Source of the DNA: Acinetobacter sp. NIPH 2699
GTDB taxonomy: Bacteria; Pseudomonadota; Gammaproteobacteria; Pseudomonadales; Moraxellaceae
Length of the DNA: 64,000 bases
NCBI RefSeq assembly: GCF_022549355.1
Contig: NZ_JAKZGL010000018.1
Location: 1 to 64,000, forward strand
Reading direction: 5' to 3'
Below are positions 42,953-51,707 of this stretch, piece by piece. Position numbers and translations under genes: made by a program. Each line of letters opens with the position of its first letter. Position 1 is the stretch's first letter. The notes beneath the pieces are model-generated. The model had not been told where the DNA came from and ran no database searches. It saw nothing but the letters and a program-made list of their open reading frames with translations.

Positions 42953-44344
42953 ATGACTGATCAATACCAAGCATTTACGCAATCACCTTTGGGTAAATTT
43001 GTTGTAAAAAATCTAGGTTTACCATCACCAGTTTCGTTAGATCGTTTTGAAAGCGCTCAACCTGTTGTGAATGGTGCAGTTTTGCTTGGCGCAGCACCTT
43101 CAAGCACAATTTCTGGCGCAATTGCTCAAGTGCTTAGCAATATCCATGCGGATAGCTATGTGGGTAATAATGTTGAATTACAACAAACTGCTGCAAAAGT
43201 AGGGTTAAATCTTCGTCCTCTTAATGCAGATGATAAAGAATCTAAATTTAAAGCAGTTGTCTTTGATGCTTCTGGTATTCAAGATTCTGAACAACTTAAA
43301 GAGTTGTATAACTTCTTTAATCCAATCGCACGTCAAATTTCAAGCTCGGGTCGCGTGATTGTCATTGGTACGACTCCTGAAACTGCTAAAACAGTGAAAC
43401 AGGCGATTGCACAACGTGCGCTTGAAGGTTTCGTCAAGTCAGCAGGTAAAGAGTTTAAAAAAGGTATTACTGCTCAAGTGGTTTATGTCGATCAAGGCGC
43501 TGAAGCAAATCTTGAATCAACTTTACGTTTCTTAATTTCTCCACGTTCTGCTTATGTATCTGGTCAAGTGATCCGTATTTCTAAAGCGGATGTTGTTGAT
43601 TTAGATTGGGCGAAGCCACTTGCTGGTAAAACTGCATTGGTGACTGGCGCGAGCCGTGGTATCGGTGAAGCAATTGCGCATGTACTTGCTCGTGATGGCG
43701 CTCATGTCATTTGTTTAGATGTTCCACAACAGCAAGCTGATCTTGAGCGTGTTGCTGGTGAAATCGGTGGTTCCGTATTGGCAATCGATATTACTGCTGC
43801 AGATGCTGGTGAGAAAATCAAAACTGCGGCGGCTAAACTAGGTGGTTTAGATACGATTGTTCATAACGCAGGGATTACCCGCGACAAAACTTTGGCAAAC
43901 ATGAAGCCAGAGCTGTGGGATCTCGTAATCAACATTAACTTGTCTGCAATTGAACGCGTTAACGATTACTTACTATCAAATGATGGTTTAAATGCAAATG
44001 GTCGTATCGTTTGTGTATCATCAATCAGTGGTATTGCGGGTAACTTGGGTCAAACCAACTATGCTGTTTCTAAAGCAGGTGTGATTGGCTTAGTTAAATT
44101 TACCGCGCCAACATTAAAGAACGGTATTACCATTAATGCTGTTGCGCCAGGTTTTATTGAAACTCAGATGACTGCTGCGATTCCTTTTGCGATTCGTGAA
44201 GCTGGTCGCCGTATGAACTCGATGAACCAAGGTGGTTTACCTGTAGATGTTGCTGAAGCAATTGCTTGGTATGCGTCTACGGGTTCAACAGGTGTGACTG
44301 GTAACGTTGTTCGTGTATGTGGTCAAAGCTTGTTAGGTGCGTAA
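42953..44344 (+). CDS. 3-oxoacyl-ACP/CoA reductase, long FabG4-like form
   Basis: This 463-residue protein is a FabG-type NAD(P)H ketoreductase with a long N-terminal region. Residues about 1-215 form a degenerate flavodoxin-like Rossmann domain; the active SDR domain starts near 225 with TGASRGIGEAIA, then HNAGITRDKT, the Ser of SSISG and YAVSKAG. This layout is that of high-molecular-weight FabG4, which reduces long 3-ketoacyl-CoA. The neighbours (thiolase and MaoC hydratase) supply flanking steps of fatty acyl turnover. Confidence 0.9.
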   Translation: MTDQYQAFTQSPLGKFVVKNLGLPSPVSLDRFESAQPVVNGAVLLGAAPSSTISGAIAQVLSNIHADSYVGNNVELQQTAAKVGLNLRPLNADDKESKFKAVVFDASGIQDSEQLKELYNFFNPIARQISSSGRVIVIGTTPETAKTVKQAIAQRALEGFVKSAGKEFKKGITAQVVYVDQGAEANLESTLRFLISPRSAYVSGQVIRISKADVVDLDWAKPLAGKTALVTGASRGIGEAIAHVLARDGAHVICLDVPQQQADLERVAGEIGGSVLAIDITAADAGEKIKTAAAKLGGLDTIVHNAGITRDKTLANMKPELWDLVININLSAIERVNDYLLSNDGLNANGRIVCVSSISGIAGNLGQTNYAVSKAGVIGLVKFTAPTLKNGITINAVAPGFIETQMTAAIPFAIREAGRRMNSMNQGGLPVDVAEAIAWYASTGSTGVTGNVVRVCGQSLLGA

Positions 44345-44361
44345 GCATTAGGGTTTTGAAG

Positions 44362-44386
44362 AGGGGTGCTTGTGCATCCCTTTTTT
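44362..44386 (+). terminator. Hairpin between the FabG-like and MaoC genes
   Basis: GGGGTGC-TTGT-GCATCCC, with one wobble pair, is followed by six T. It is a good terminator only 25 bases before the MaoC start, so it probably reduces read-through. Confidence 0.82.
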
Positions 44387-44410
44387 ATAAAAAATATTGA
44401 AAGGTTTCTT

Positions 44411-45265
44411 ATGAATACACGCCATTTTAGTCAATTACCAAAACCTTATTTAGCTTATCCAAAAGTCATTCAAGGTTTAATTTTCAAAAAGCCAAAAGGC
44501 GAAAAAGTATTGCCACAAGTTGAGTATGTGGTGGATACACTTAAAATTGATACAAAACACTTAGAAAGCTACAACGAAATCTGTGGTTTTAAAAATGATG
44601 GTTTCGTACCTGCCATCTATTTAGCTGTTTTGTCTCAAAGTTTGCAAATGCACATGATGACCAGTGAAGCATTTCCATTTGCGATTTTAGGTTTGGTGCA
44701 TATCCGTAATCAAATTAAGCAAACACGCAACATTGGTGTAAATGAGCAAATTACTTTGTCATGTAAATTTGGTGAACTCCAGCCACATGATAAGGGTTTA
44801 CAGTTTGACTTTATCACCACGGCTAAGGTGGGTGGTGAAGTGGTGATGGAAAGCTTAACCACTTATCTATCTCGCCAAAAAACTGAGAAAAAAGCGGTTG
44901 AGAAAGCCAAAGAGAATCAAGCACCTGATTATCAAGTTCAAGGCGAGTGGGATATCTCTGAGAATACAGGTCGCCGTTATGCAAAGATTTCAGGAGATTT
45001 TAACCTGATTCATATTCATGCAGTAACAGCAAAGGCTTTTGGTTTCAAACAAGCGATTGCTCATGGGATGTGGAGCAAGGCGAAAGCGTTGGCAAGCATT
45101 GAACTTCCAGAGGCTTATGAAGCTGATGTTTGGTTCAAATTACCAATGTACTTGCCTTCAAAAGTTGAGTTTTTGACTGCTGCTGAAGCGAAGCAAACTG
45201 AGTTCTTGATTCGTAATCTGAAGTCTAAAAAGCCACATGTTGCAGGTGCTATAAAAGCACTTTAA
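44411..45265 (+). CDS. MaoC family (R)-specific enoyl-CoA hydratase
   Basis: This 284-residue double-hotdog protein has a C-terminal MaoC domain with ISGDFNLIHIH and FKQAIAHGMWSKA, containing the Asp and His of the hydratase site. It should hydrate 2-enoyl-CoA or dehydrate the (R)-3-hydroxy form, pairing with the upstream reductase. The start is the ATG at 44411; the GTG at 44366 lies inside the terminator hairpin and is rejected. Confidence 0.88.
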   Translation: MNTRHFSQLPKPYLAYPKVIQGLIFKKPKGEKVLPQVEYVVDTLKIDTKHLESYNEICGFKNDGFVPAIYLAVLSQSLQMHMMTSEAFPFAILGLVHIRNQIKQTRNIGVNEQITLSCKFGELQPHDKGLQFDFITTAKVGGEVVMESLTTYLSRQKTEKKAVEKAKENQAPDYQVQGEWDISENTGRRYAKISGDFNLIHIHAVTAKAFGFKQAIAHGMWSKAKALASIELPEAYEADVWFKLPMYLPSKVEFLTAAEAKQTEFLIRNLKSKKPHVAGAIKAL

Positions 45266-45348
45266 TACGAAATTGTATTTTGAGTTATCCCTTTTGTCCG
45301 CAAGAGGGATATTCTAAAAACATAAATATTATAAGGATATGTGCATTG

Positions 45349-46599
45349 ATGAAAGAAATTTTATTTGCTGATACGCATCATTATCATGGCAATGTGGATG
45401 AACGGTTTATTGACCTAGCAAAACAATTTAGCCGTTTGCAAGATGCTCGAAGTCACTTAGGCGGCGCTGCTTTAGTCGTCTATTTCCAAGGGCAAAAAGT
45501 TGTCGATATTTTTACAGGTAAAAAATCTCACGAAGAAGATTGGCAATCCGATACCTTGTCGATGTGTTATTCAACAGGTAAGGGTGTTTTGGCAACACTT
45601 GCACATATTTTGGTGAGTGAAGGCTTACTTGATTACGATACACCGATTGCACAGTATTGGCCTGAATTTGCTCAAAATGGTAAGGCCAATATGACCTTGC
45701 GTCATGTCTTATCCCATCAAAGCGGTTTGTTTGATATCCGCAATATGATTGATGAAGCGAAAGAAATGCTGGATTGGTCGCATATGTTAAATGTTGTTGC
45801 AGTAGCAACGCCACGTTTTACAGCAGGTCAAGGTTTTGCATATCAACCACTGACTTATGGCTGGATCGTCGGTGGGATATTGGAAAAAGCGGCAAAACAA
45901 CCTCTAAGCTGGTTAATGGAACGTTATTTAGTTCAGCCTTTGGCGTTGGATGGTGCGTATTTTGGCGTGCCAGAACAGGAATTAACTCGTGTAGCTCGTC
46001 TTTTAGAAAGGCCAAAAGTTCCTACGTCACCGAAACCATCAACGAAAAAACATGATCAACCTCGTAAAGCCTCTTGGTCTGAAAAATTATTACGACTCTC
46101 TGGACAAAATCCTCAAGATTTCCAAGATGCGATGATTCCTAAGGGCATGCGTGGTTTTAGTTTTTTTAGTGATGTCGGTTTACAAGCAGCGATTCCAGCT
46201 GCAAATGGGGTGTTTACGGCAGACAGTCTTGCGAAAGTGTATGCCATGCTTGCCAATAAAGGGCTGTGGAATGGACAACAGTTAATTCGTTCAGAGGTGT
46301 TCGAGCAGCTTAGTACCGTTCAAAGCAAGGCTCGTGATCGGGTAATGCCCATTCCAATGCATTGGCGTTTAGGTTATCACCGTATTTTGACCTTAGGTAA
46401 AGCAACTAAGCATGGTTTTGGGCATATCGGTTTTAATGGTTCAGGCGCTTGGTGTGATCCTGATCGTGAACTTAGTTTTGCATATACGCATAATTTTAAT
46501 ATCACATCAGCAACAGGGGATTATCGTTTGTGGGGATTAAGCCAAGAAGCCCTACGCTGTGCAGATGCGGCTCTGACTGGTCGAAAAGGGTGGTTTTAA
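45349..46599 (+). CDS. Serine hydrolase of the beta-lactamase (class C)/EstA family
   Basis: This 416-residue protein belongs to the penicillin-binding/class C beta-lactamase fold esterases. The nucleophile is Ser75 in STGK (SxxK); YQPLTYG supplies the Tyr, and FGHIGFNGS the late HxG motif. No signal peptide is seen, so it is probably a cytoplasmic esterase and not a drug-resistance enzyme. The start is the ATG at 45349; a TTG at 45280 is less likely. It follows the MaoC gene and could act on lipid esters. Confidence 0.85.
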   Translation: MKEILFADTHHYHGNVDERFIDLAKQFSRLQDARSHLGGAALVVYFQGQKVVDIFTGKKSHEEDWQSDTLSMCYSTGKGVLATLAHILVSEGLLDYDTPIAQYWPEFAQNGKANMTLRHVLSHQSGLFDIRNMIDEAKEMLDWSHMLNVVAVATPRFTAGQGFAYQPLTYGWIVGGILEKAAKQPLSWLMERYLVQPLALDGAYFGVPEQELTRVARLLERPKVPTSPKPSTKKHDQPRKASWSEKLLRLSGQNPQDFQDAMIPKGMRGFSFFSDVGLQAAIPAANGVFTADSLAKVYAMLANKGLWNGQQLIRSEVFEQLSTVQSKARDRVMPIPMHWRLGYHRILTLGKATKHGFGHIGFNGSGAWCDPDRELSFAYTHNFNITSATGDYRLWGLSQEALRCADAALTGRKGWF

Positions 46600-46610
46600 A
46601 CCACCTTTTT
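46584..46610 (+). terminator. Terminator overlapping the serine hydrolase stop
   Basis: AAAAGG-TGGTTT and AAACCA-CCTTTTT pair, with the TAA stop codon (46597-46599) inside the stem-loop. Confidence 0.8.
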
Positions 46611-47013
46611 GCAAATAAGTTGAACTTTAATAATGTTTAGAAAATCATGGTTTGAATGCTAAATTTAGTTGAAGCTTGATAAGGTAATTAAAATTATTAA
46701 TAGTCAGTTGCTGGTATTTAAAGTTAAGTAATTAAAGACTACTATTATTTATAAAAACTAAACAATAGCGGTCTTTTTGTGCCCAATCACTCATTTATTG
46801 CCAGAATTTAGCAGTAGTGTTAAGTAAGGTCTAAATTGATTGCTCAATCGGTGTTATTGCACGTAAATTTGAGCTGAGGAACATATATCTATACAATTGT
46901 GATAAAAATAAATTAATGATATTTAATGAATATTTAAAAAATTAAAGCTTGATGATGGTGCTTCATTTTGTTAAAGTTTTCTGTGTAAAAAATACACAAA
47001 AAAGGATCTATAA
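46611..47013 (+). other. AT-rich gene-free stretch upstream of cpaA
   Basis: No open frame of note is seen. AAAGAC and CTATT (46734-46746) pair with AATAG and GTCTTT (46764-46776), giving a terminator-like hairpin with T-run that no nearby gene needs. TGTGTA-AAAAA-TACACA at 46982-46998 is a perfect inverted repeat next to the cpaA ribosome site. The stretch must include the cpaA promoter, but I could not place it with confidence. Confidence 0.5.
46982..46998. promoter_or_regulatory. Inverted repeat next to the cpaA ribosome site
   Basis: TGTGTA and TACACA with an A5 spacer lie 15 bases before the cpaA ATG, directly ahead of AAGGA. It could be an operator or a leader hairpin that affects ribosome access. 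Confidence 0.4.
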
Positions 47014-48792
47014 ATGAAATTTGGGCTCAAAGCGATTTGTTTGGCTGGCGTACTGGTCACTTCAGCTGTATATGCTTCAACGACATTATCTCCAAATCAA
47101 ATTAACAATAGTGGCAGTATTCCAAATGGCCATGCTGATTTGAAATTTATTTTATCGAATGGAAATTGGGTAAAAAATATATACTTGCCAAATACTGCCA
47201 ATCACCAAGACAAGATCACCATTCAATCGAGTGCGGGCTGGAACAGTTATTTAGATACGTCCAATACAAATTTGCCGATTGAAGTACTTGAAATTCAAAG
47301 TGGTGATACTTTCCAGTTTGTATATGATGCAAACCTGAAAAAATGGGTGACTCAGCTTGAGGCTGTTAGTCCAACCAATGGTGCGCAATTTGAAGAAATT
47401 GCACTGAATAATACGAAATTGCAGCATATTCTACTTGCTGATGGTAAGTGGGCGAAAACGATCGCGCTACCATCAAATGTTAATGATGGTACTTTGGTTC
47501 AAATCACGTCTACTGCTGCGTACCCATCAGCAATTTCTAAAGATAATTTACTGTTCCCAAGTAGCTTCAACCTTAACAAGGGAAGTGAATATTGGTTGAA
47601 ATACAATGCTCAATTACAGAAATGGATACCTGAGTTTATTAAACCTGTAAAAATTAATGTAAAAGATATTGGGGCAAGTTTAAGTGCGGTGACTACCCCC
47701 GTGACAGAAATTAACTTTGCGGATGCAAATTGGGTTTCAAACTTTAGCTTACCAACGACTGCGAATGATCGTGACCGTATTTGGATAAAATCAACTGCGA
47801 CTTGGTCAGCCAAAATTAATAATACCAACACGAATAGTAGTGCAACGTTGAGCCTTAAAACAGGTGATCAATACGAATTTATGTTTGTAAGTGATAAAGG
47901 TCATTGGGTCTTGATGTCTGCACCAACCAAGACGATTGATGCAAATAGTAATATTGCTTCCGTTCTGCCAAATATGACTGAACCTACACTAAAAGTAAAA
48001 ATCTCGAATAATAATTGGAAACAAACGATCAACTTACCTACAGGCGCACAGGTCGGTGATAAAGTCATCTTATCGTCAACAGCGGATACAGATAGTTTTA
48101 TTCTGGCTGCGAATGGTTTATCGACGACGATAAAGAAGGATGAAAATCGTCGTTTTATCTTCACCAGTCAAGGCTGGGCTATCGATAGTTATACCATTGA
48201 TATGTTATTCGTCAACAGTCCTGAAGTATCTTCAATCATTGGAGAAAGCGCCGCAAAACTTCGTCTCATCGAAGGATTAAATTTAACCAATATTACGGCT
48301 GAAAACTCATCTGCTAAGTTTTATTTAAGACAAACTGGATACATAACTTATAAGATGCCAGCAGCAACCTTATTGGATGCAATCTATGTTGGTCGTTCTG
48401 ATACAACCGTGCAAAGTGAACGAAAACGAGTTTTAGCGGATGGTGTGTATTATCAGGGTAATGAGCCTGGCGCTGGTGGTTGTGGTTGGGCTTGGATTAA
48501 TGCAAGTGCTTATAATATGATTGGTGCGAATGATATTGCTGGATGTTCGGTTGCAGCTATGCGTCATGAGGTAGGACATAATTTGGGTATATATCACAAT
48601 GATTCTACCAATATTGGTTCAGGTTTTGCTCATCCGTTAGGAAGTACGGCATTGGGTGGTAACAATCTGAATTTTTATTCTAGTCCTTATCTGTATAATC
48701 CTAAATATGGTGTGCGTTTAGGTGAAGAAGGTAAAAAGGATGCAGTCAGCGTGATTAATACGACGGCAGTCCGAATTTCACAATACAATTAA
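47014..48792 (+). CDS. cpaA: Secreted glycan-directed metalloprotease CpaA
   Basis: This 592-residue type II secretion substrate cuts O-glycosylated host proteins such as clotting factors. A signal peptide ends near VYA (residue 22). Four tandem repeats of about 90 residues follow (about 23-395), each with a pattern like NWVxxxxLP and a late aromatic-W strand. The zinc motif HEVGHNLGIYH is at 518-528. AGGA precedes the ATG. The chaperone gene cpaB follows after 14 bases, which strongly supports the call. Confidence 0.94.
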   Translation: MKFGLKAICLAGVLVTSAVYASTTLSPNQINNSGSIPNGHADLKFILSNGNWVKNIYLPNTANHQDKITIQSSAGWNSYLDTSNTNLPIEVLEIQSGDTFQFVYDANLKKWVTQLEAVSPTNGAQFEEIALNNTKLQHILLADGKWAKTIALPSNVNDGTLVQITSTAAYPSAISKDNLLFPSSFNLNKGSEYWLKYNAQLQKWIPEFIKPVKINVKDIGASLSAVTTPVTEINFADANWVSNFSLPTTANDRDRIWIKSTATWSAKINNTNTNSSATLSLKTGDQYEFMFVSDKGHWVLMSAPTKTIDANSNIASVLPNMTEPTLKVKISNNNWKQTINLPTGAQVGDKVILSSTADTDSFILAANGLSTTIKKDENRRFIFTSQGWAIDSYTIDMLFVNSPEVSSIIGESAAKLRLIEGLNLTNITAENSSAKFYLRQTGYITYKMPAATLLDAIYVGRSDTTVQSERKRVLADGVYYQGNEPGAGGCGWAWINASAYNMIGANDIAGCSVAAMRHEVGHNLGIYHNDSTNIGSGFAHPLGSTALGGNNLNFYSSPYLYNPKYGVRLGEEGKKDAVSVINTTAVRISQYN

Positions 48793-48806
48793 GTGATTTT
48801 TAGAAC

Positions 48807-49427
48807 ATGAAACATTCAAAAATTATTTTTCTACTTGTGGTCACGTTCATCGTGACCGCAGGTTTAATTTTCTTCTTAAAGCCAGATCATGTTGCTGCAT
48901 CAACACAAGATGATGCCTCAACAAAAATAAAGTCATCAACTCCAGAGCTTTCAATTTTTCCGAGAGAAAACTTAAATCTTTCTAAATCGGCATTGGAAAT
49001 AGCCGCAAAAGAAACGGTTTTGTTTCATGAAATTCAAGATAACGATTTGAAAGTGAGCAGTGCATTACCATTGTCAAAAAGTGGCAAAGGAATGGCGGTT
49101 CGTTATAACCAAAACATTATTGAAACCAAAAATATCGGAGATATTGTCAAGTTTCAAATGCTTGAGTATGGGTTAAATCGTAGTGGTGAAATTGTTGAAA
49201 TTGAAAAAGTAGATGATGATATTTTTCGCTGGCATGGGCGTTTCCAACAAGGAAGTCCTGAGCGAAATTTCTTTACCATTACTCAAAGTCAAAAAGATCA
49301 GTATACGATTATTCAGATTTATAGCGATAAAGGAAACTATACCGCTGAAATCAAAAACGGTCAGGGTCTTGTGCAGCGTATGGATGAAGGCGTTGAGGAT
49401 CATGAGTTGCATGATCATGAACACTAA
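48807..49427 (+). CDS. cpaB: CpaA-specific membrane chaperone CpaB
   Basis: This 206-residue protein has one N-terminal membrane helix (about 6-25) and a periplasmic domain. Its place directly after cpaA and this topology match CpaB, which holds CpaA before export by type II secretion. The tail is His/Glu/Asp-rich. No strong ribosome site is seen, which suggests coupling to cpaA translation. The stop overlaps the convergent amvR stop by the shared bases CTAA. Confidence 0.9.
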   Translation: MKHSKIIFLLVVTFIVTAGLIFFLKPDHVAASTQDDASTKIKSSTPELSIFPRENLNLSKSALEIAAKETVLFHEIQDNDLKVSSALPLSKSGKGMAVRYNQNIIETKNIGDIVKFQMLEYGLNRSGEIVEIEKVDDDIFRWHGRFQQGSPERNFFTITQSQKDQYTIIQIYSDKGNYTAEIKNGQGLVQRMDEGVEDHELHDHEH

Positions 49428-50011
49428 GGTCTGGCATTTAACTCAGCACGGAGTATGACTTCGGTATGACGTTTGAAATCTGCTTCATTTAGACCATTGA
49501 GCCCTAGTTTATAAATCCCTTCGAGTCCACACACAAATGCAATCAATCGCCAAGCAATGTCTTGGCTGTTTGATTCAAATTGAAACTCACCATGCGTTTT
49601 GCCTTCATCAATCATTTTAACAATAGACCTATGCCAATCCTGCATCGCAATGTTGTAGGCATTTTTTATTTCTTGATCTTGATCAATTAAAACTTCAGCT
49701 TCATTCCAAAGGCGTAGGTAGGGTTGAATCTGTTCTATGTTTTCACACCCCAATAATAAGGACAGGCGTTGTAAGGAATTTACGGTATTGACTTGGCTTT
49801 CAATTTCATCGAGTTGTTGCATGAGTTTGATAAAAGCTTCAGCTTTTAAATGTGAATTTGACGAAAAGTGATGATGAACTTGTCCAGTAGACGTTTGTGC
49901 CTCAGTTGCAATACGTCGTACAGTCATTGCTGAAAATCCTTCATTTAAAGCAACGTGCATCGCTGCTTGCAAAATCATTTCACGACGTTGTTCTCGATTT
50001 AAATAAGCCAT
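49424..50011 (-). CDS. amvR: TetR-family repressor of amvA
   Basis: This 195-residue TetR regulator has an N-terminal helix-turn-helix (about 8-52, with FSAMTVRRIA and GQVHHHFSS) and a ligand-binding C-terminal domain. It is divergent from an AmvA/SmvA-type pump gene, as in A. baumannii (AmvR) and enterobacteria (SmvR). Two matching palindromes lie in the shared promoter region. I chose the ATG at 50011; a TTG at 50020 would add three residues. Confidence 0.87.
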   Translation of the reverse strand: MAYLNREQRREMILQAAMHVALNEGFSAMTVRRIATEAQTSTGQVHHHFSSNSHLKAEAFIKLMQQLDEIESQVNTVNSLQRLSLLLGCENIEQIQPYLRLWNEAEVLIDQDQEIKNAYNIAMQDWHRSIVKMIDEGKTHGEFQFESNSQDIAWRLIAFVCGLEGIYKLGLNGLNEADFKRHTEVILRAELNARP

Positions 50012-50070
50012 TTTTTCCAAACCTGATGAGCTATGTCACAAACAGCAACAAACTAACTTAAATTTTAAAA

Positions 50071-50086
50071 TTGGACAAGTGTTCAA
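50071..50086. promoter_or_regulatory. AmvR operator 1 over the amvA -35 box
   Basis: TTGGACAAGTGTTCAA is a near-perfect inverted repeat (TTGRACA-N2-TGTYCAA). Its first six bases are the -35 box of the amvA promoter, so a bound repressor would block polymerase. Confidence 0.75.
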
Positions 50087-50099
50087 TTTTGATTATAAT
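50071..50099 (+). promoter_or_regulatory. amvA promoter
   Basis: TTGGAC (50071-50076), a 17-base spacer and a perfect TATAAT (50094-50099) predict a start near 50106, 33 bases before the amvA ATG. Confidence 0.8.
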
Positions 50100-50108
50100 A
50101 GCAGCATC

Positions 50109-50124
50109 TTGAACATCTGTCCAA
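50109..50124. promoter_or_regulatory. AmvR operator 2 downstream of the amvA start
   Basis: TTGAACATCTGTCCAA is the second copy of the same motif in the opposite orientation, centred 38 bases from the first. Two TetR dimers could bind, or loop, across the promoter. Confidence 0.72.
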
Positions 50125-50138
50125 ATTTAGAGGCATTT

Positions 50139-51629
50139 ATGTCACGCAAGTGGTTAATTCTTGCAATCGTTGTATTGATCTATCTCCCTGTTTCGATTGA
50201 TGCAACCGTTTTACATGTTGCGACCCCGACATTGAGCGAGTCGCTTTCATTATCAGCAAATGAATTGTTGTGGATCATTGATATTTATTCATTGGTCATG
50301 GCGGGTCTTATTTTGCCGATGGGGGCATTGGGCGATCGTATCGGCTTTAAACGTTTGATGATTATTGGTGGCGTTTTATTTGGTCTAGCATCATTAGCGG
50401 CTGCATTTTCCTCAACCGCATGGGCGTTGATTGGTTCACGTGCTTTATTGGCAGTCGGTGCGGCAATGATTTTGCCCGCAACGCTATCTGCGGTTCGTAA
50501 TACCTTTCTGGATGAGAAACAACGTAACTTTGCCTTGGGTATTTGGGCAACTGTAGGTGGTGGTGGAGCAGCTTTTGGTCCGTTGGTCGGCGGTTTTTTA
50601 CTGGAGCATTTTCATTGGGGCTCGGTATTCTTGATCAATGTGCCAATTGTGTTGTTGGTTCTGGTCTTGGCTGCTTGTGTCGTACCTAAGCAAGCAGGGC
50701 AACCAAAGCAGAGTCTGAATTTATTACAAGCCATCGTTCTTGTCGTCGCAATTCTGAGTATGATTTATGCGATTAAATCTGCCATGCATGGGTTTTCGAT
50801 CAGTGCTATTTTCATCTTTGCCGTAGGGCTAAGTTTATTGATTGGTTTTGTTCGTAAGCAACTGACATCGCCTTCACCCATGATCGATATTCAGTTGTTT
50901 AAGCATCCGGTGATTGCTACGGGTGTGGTGATGGCCATTGTTTCCATGATGGCTTTGGTCGGTTTTGAATTACTCATTTCTCAAGAGCTTCAGTTCGTCT
51001 ATCAACTTTCACCACTCGCAGCAGGGGCATTTATTTTACCGTTTATGGTGGCGATTAGTTTAGGTGGTCCGATCGCGAGTCTGCTGGTGAACCGTTTTGG
51101 TCTACGTTCAGTTGCATCTTTGGGTATGTTGATGAGTGCAATCAGTTTGTGGGGACTGGCAAATACTGATTTTGTGCAAGCACAAATGCAAGCGTGGGCT
51201 TGGATGGTGTTACTTGGTCTGAGTGTAGAGATTGCTTTACTTGCTTCAACATCTGCGATTATGTCTTCTGTTCCTCCCAGCAAGGCAACGGCAGCAGGTG
51301 CGATTGAGGGAATGGCTTATGAGCTAGGTGCTGGTTTAGGCATCGCCTTTTTCGGTTTAATGCTTTCGTGGTTCTATGCCAACTCGATCGTGATTCCAGC
51401 CAATTTACCTCATCATTTGCTAGAACAAACCAGCAGTTCAATTGGCGAGGCGATGCAAGCCAGTAAACAATTACCACCAGTGATTGCTGAAACCGTAATG
51501 CAAGCTGCGAAAGATGCATTTAGCGAATCACATCGTTCAGTGTTGAATGTTGCTGCATTCTTATTCTTGGTACTGACGATATTTATTTGGTTCGCTTTGC
51601 CGAGAAGAGTGGTTACAGTTGAAGAATAG
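50139..51629 (+). CDS. amvA: MFS (DHA2) multidrug efflux pump AmvA/SmvA
   Basis: This 496-residue inner-membrane antiporter has about 14 helices. The block ELLWIIDIYSLVMAGLILPMGALGDRIGFKR is nearly that of Salmonella SmvA (motif A GDRIGFKR). AmvA exports quaternary ammonium compounds, methyl viologen, chlorhexidine and dyes with protons. The ATG at 50139 is preceded by AGAGG at five bases; an ATG-like start at 50079 lies before the transcription start and is rejected. Confidence 0.92.
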   Translation: MSRKWLILAIVVLIYLPVSIDATVLHVATPTLSESLSLSANELLWIIDIYSLVMAGLILPMGALGDRIGFKRLMIIGGVLFGLASLAAAFSSTAWALIGSRALLAVGAAMILPATLSAVRNTFLDEKQRNFALGIWATVGGGGAAFGPLVGGFLLEHFHWGSVFLINVPIVLLVLVLAACVVPKQAGQPKQSLNLLQAIVLVVAILSMIYAIKSAMHGFSISAIFIFAVGLSLLIGFVRKQLTSPSPMIDIQLFKHPVIATGVVMAIVSMMALVGFELLISQELQFVYQLSPLAAGAFILPFMVAISLGGPIASLLVNRFGLRSVASLGMLMSAISLWGLANTDFVQAQMQAWAWMVLLGLSVEIALLASTSAIMSSVPPSKATAAGAIEGMAYELGAGLGIAFFGLMLSWFYANSIVIPANLPHHLLEQTSSSIGEAMQASKQLPPVIAETVMQAAKDAFSESHRSVLNVAAFLFLVLTIFIWFALPRRVVTVEE

Positions 51630-51637
51630 GTTTAATT

Positions 51638-51670
51638 CCCCTCATTCAAATCAAGCATCTGGATGAGGGG
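51638..51670. terminator. Terminator-like hairpin between amvA and the azoreductase gene
   Basis: CCCCTCAT and ATGAGGGG pair around a 17-base loop between two convergent genes. No T-run follows in either direction, so it is a weak call. Confidence 0.45.
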
Positions 51671-51707
51671 GGGCCGTTATATGAGAACTACGATTCTCTC
51701 ATTTTAT

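Noticed and set aside
44366..44410. GTG start for the MaoC gene
   Set aside because: The codons lie in a terminator hairpin, and the translation is hydrophobic noise before a normal N-terminus.
45349..46599. Beta-lactamase resistance gene
   Set aside because: It has the SxxK fold but no signal peptide, and it resembles esterases of the same family.
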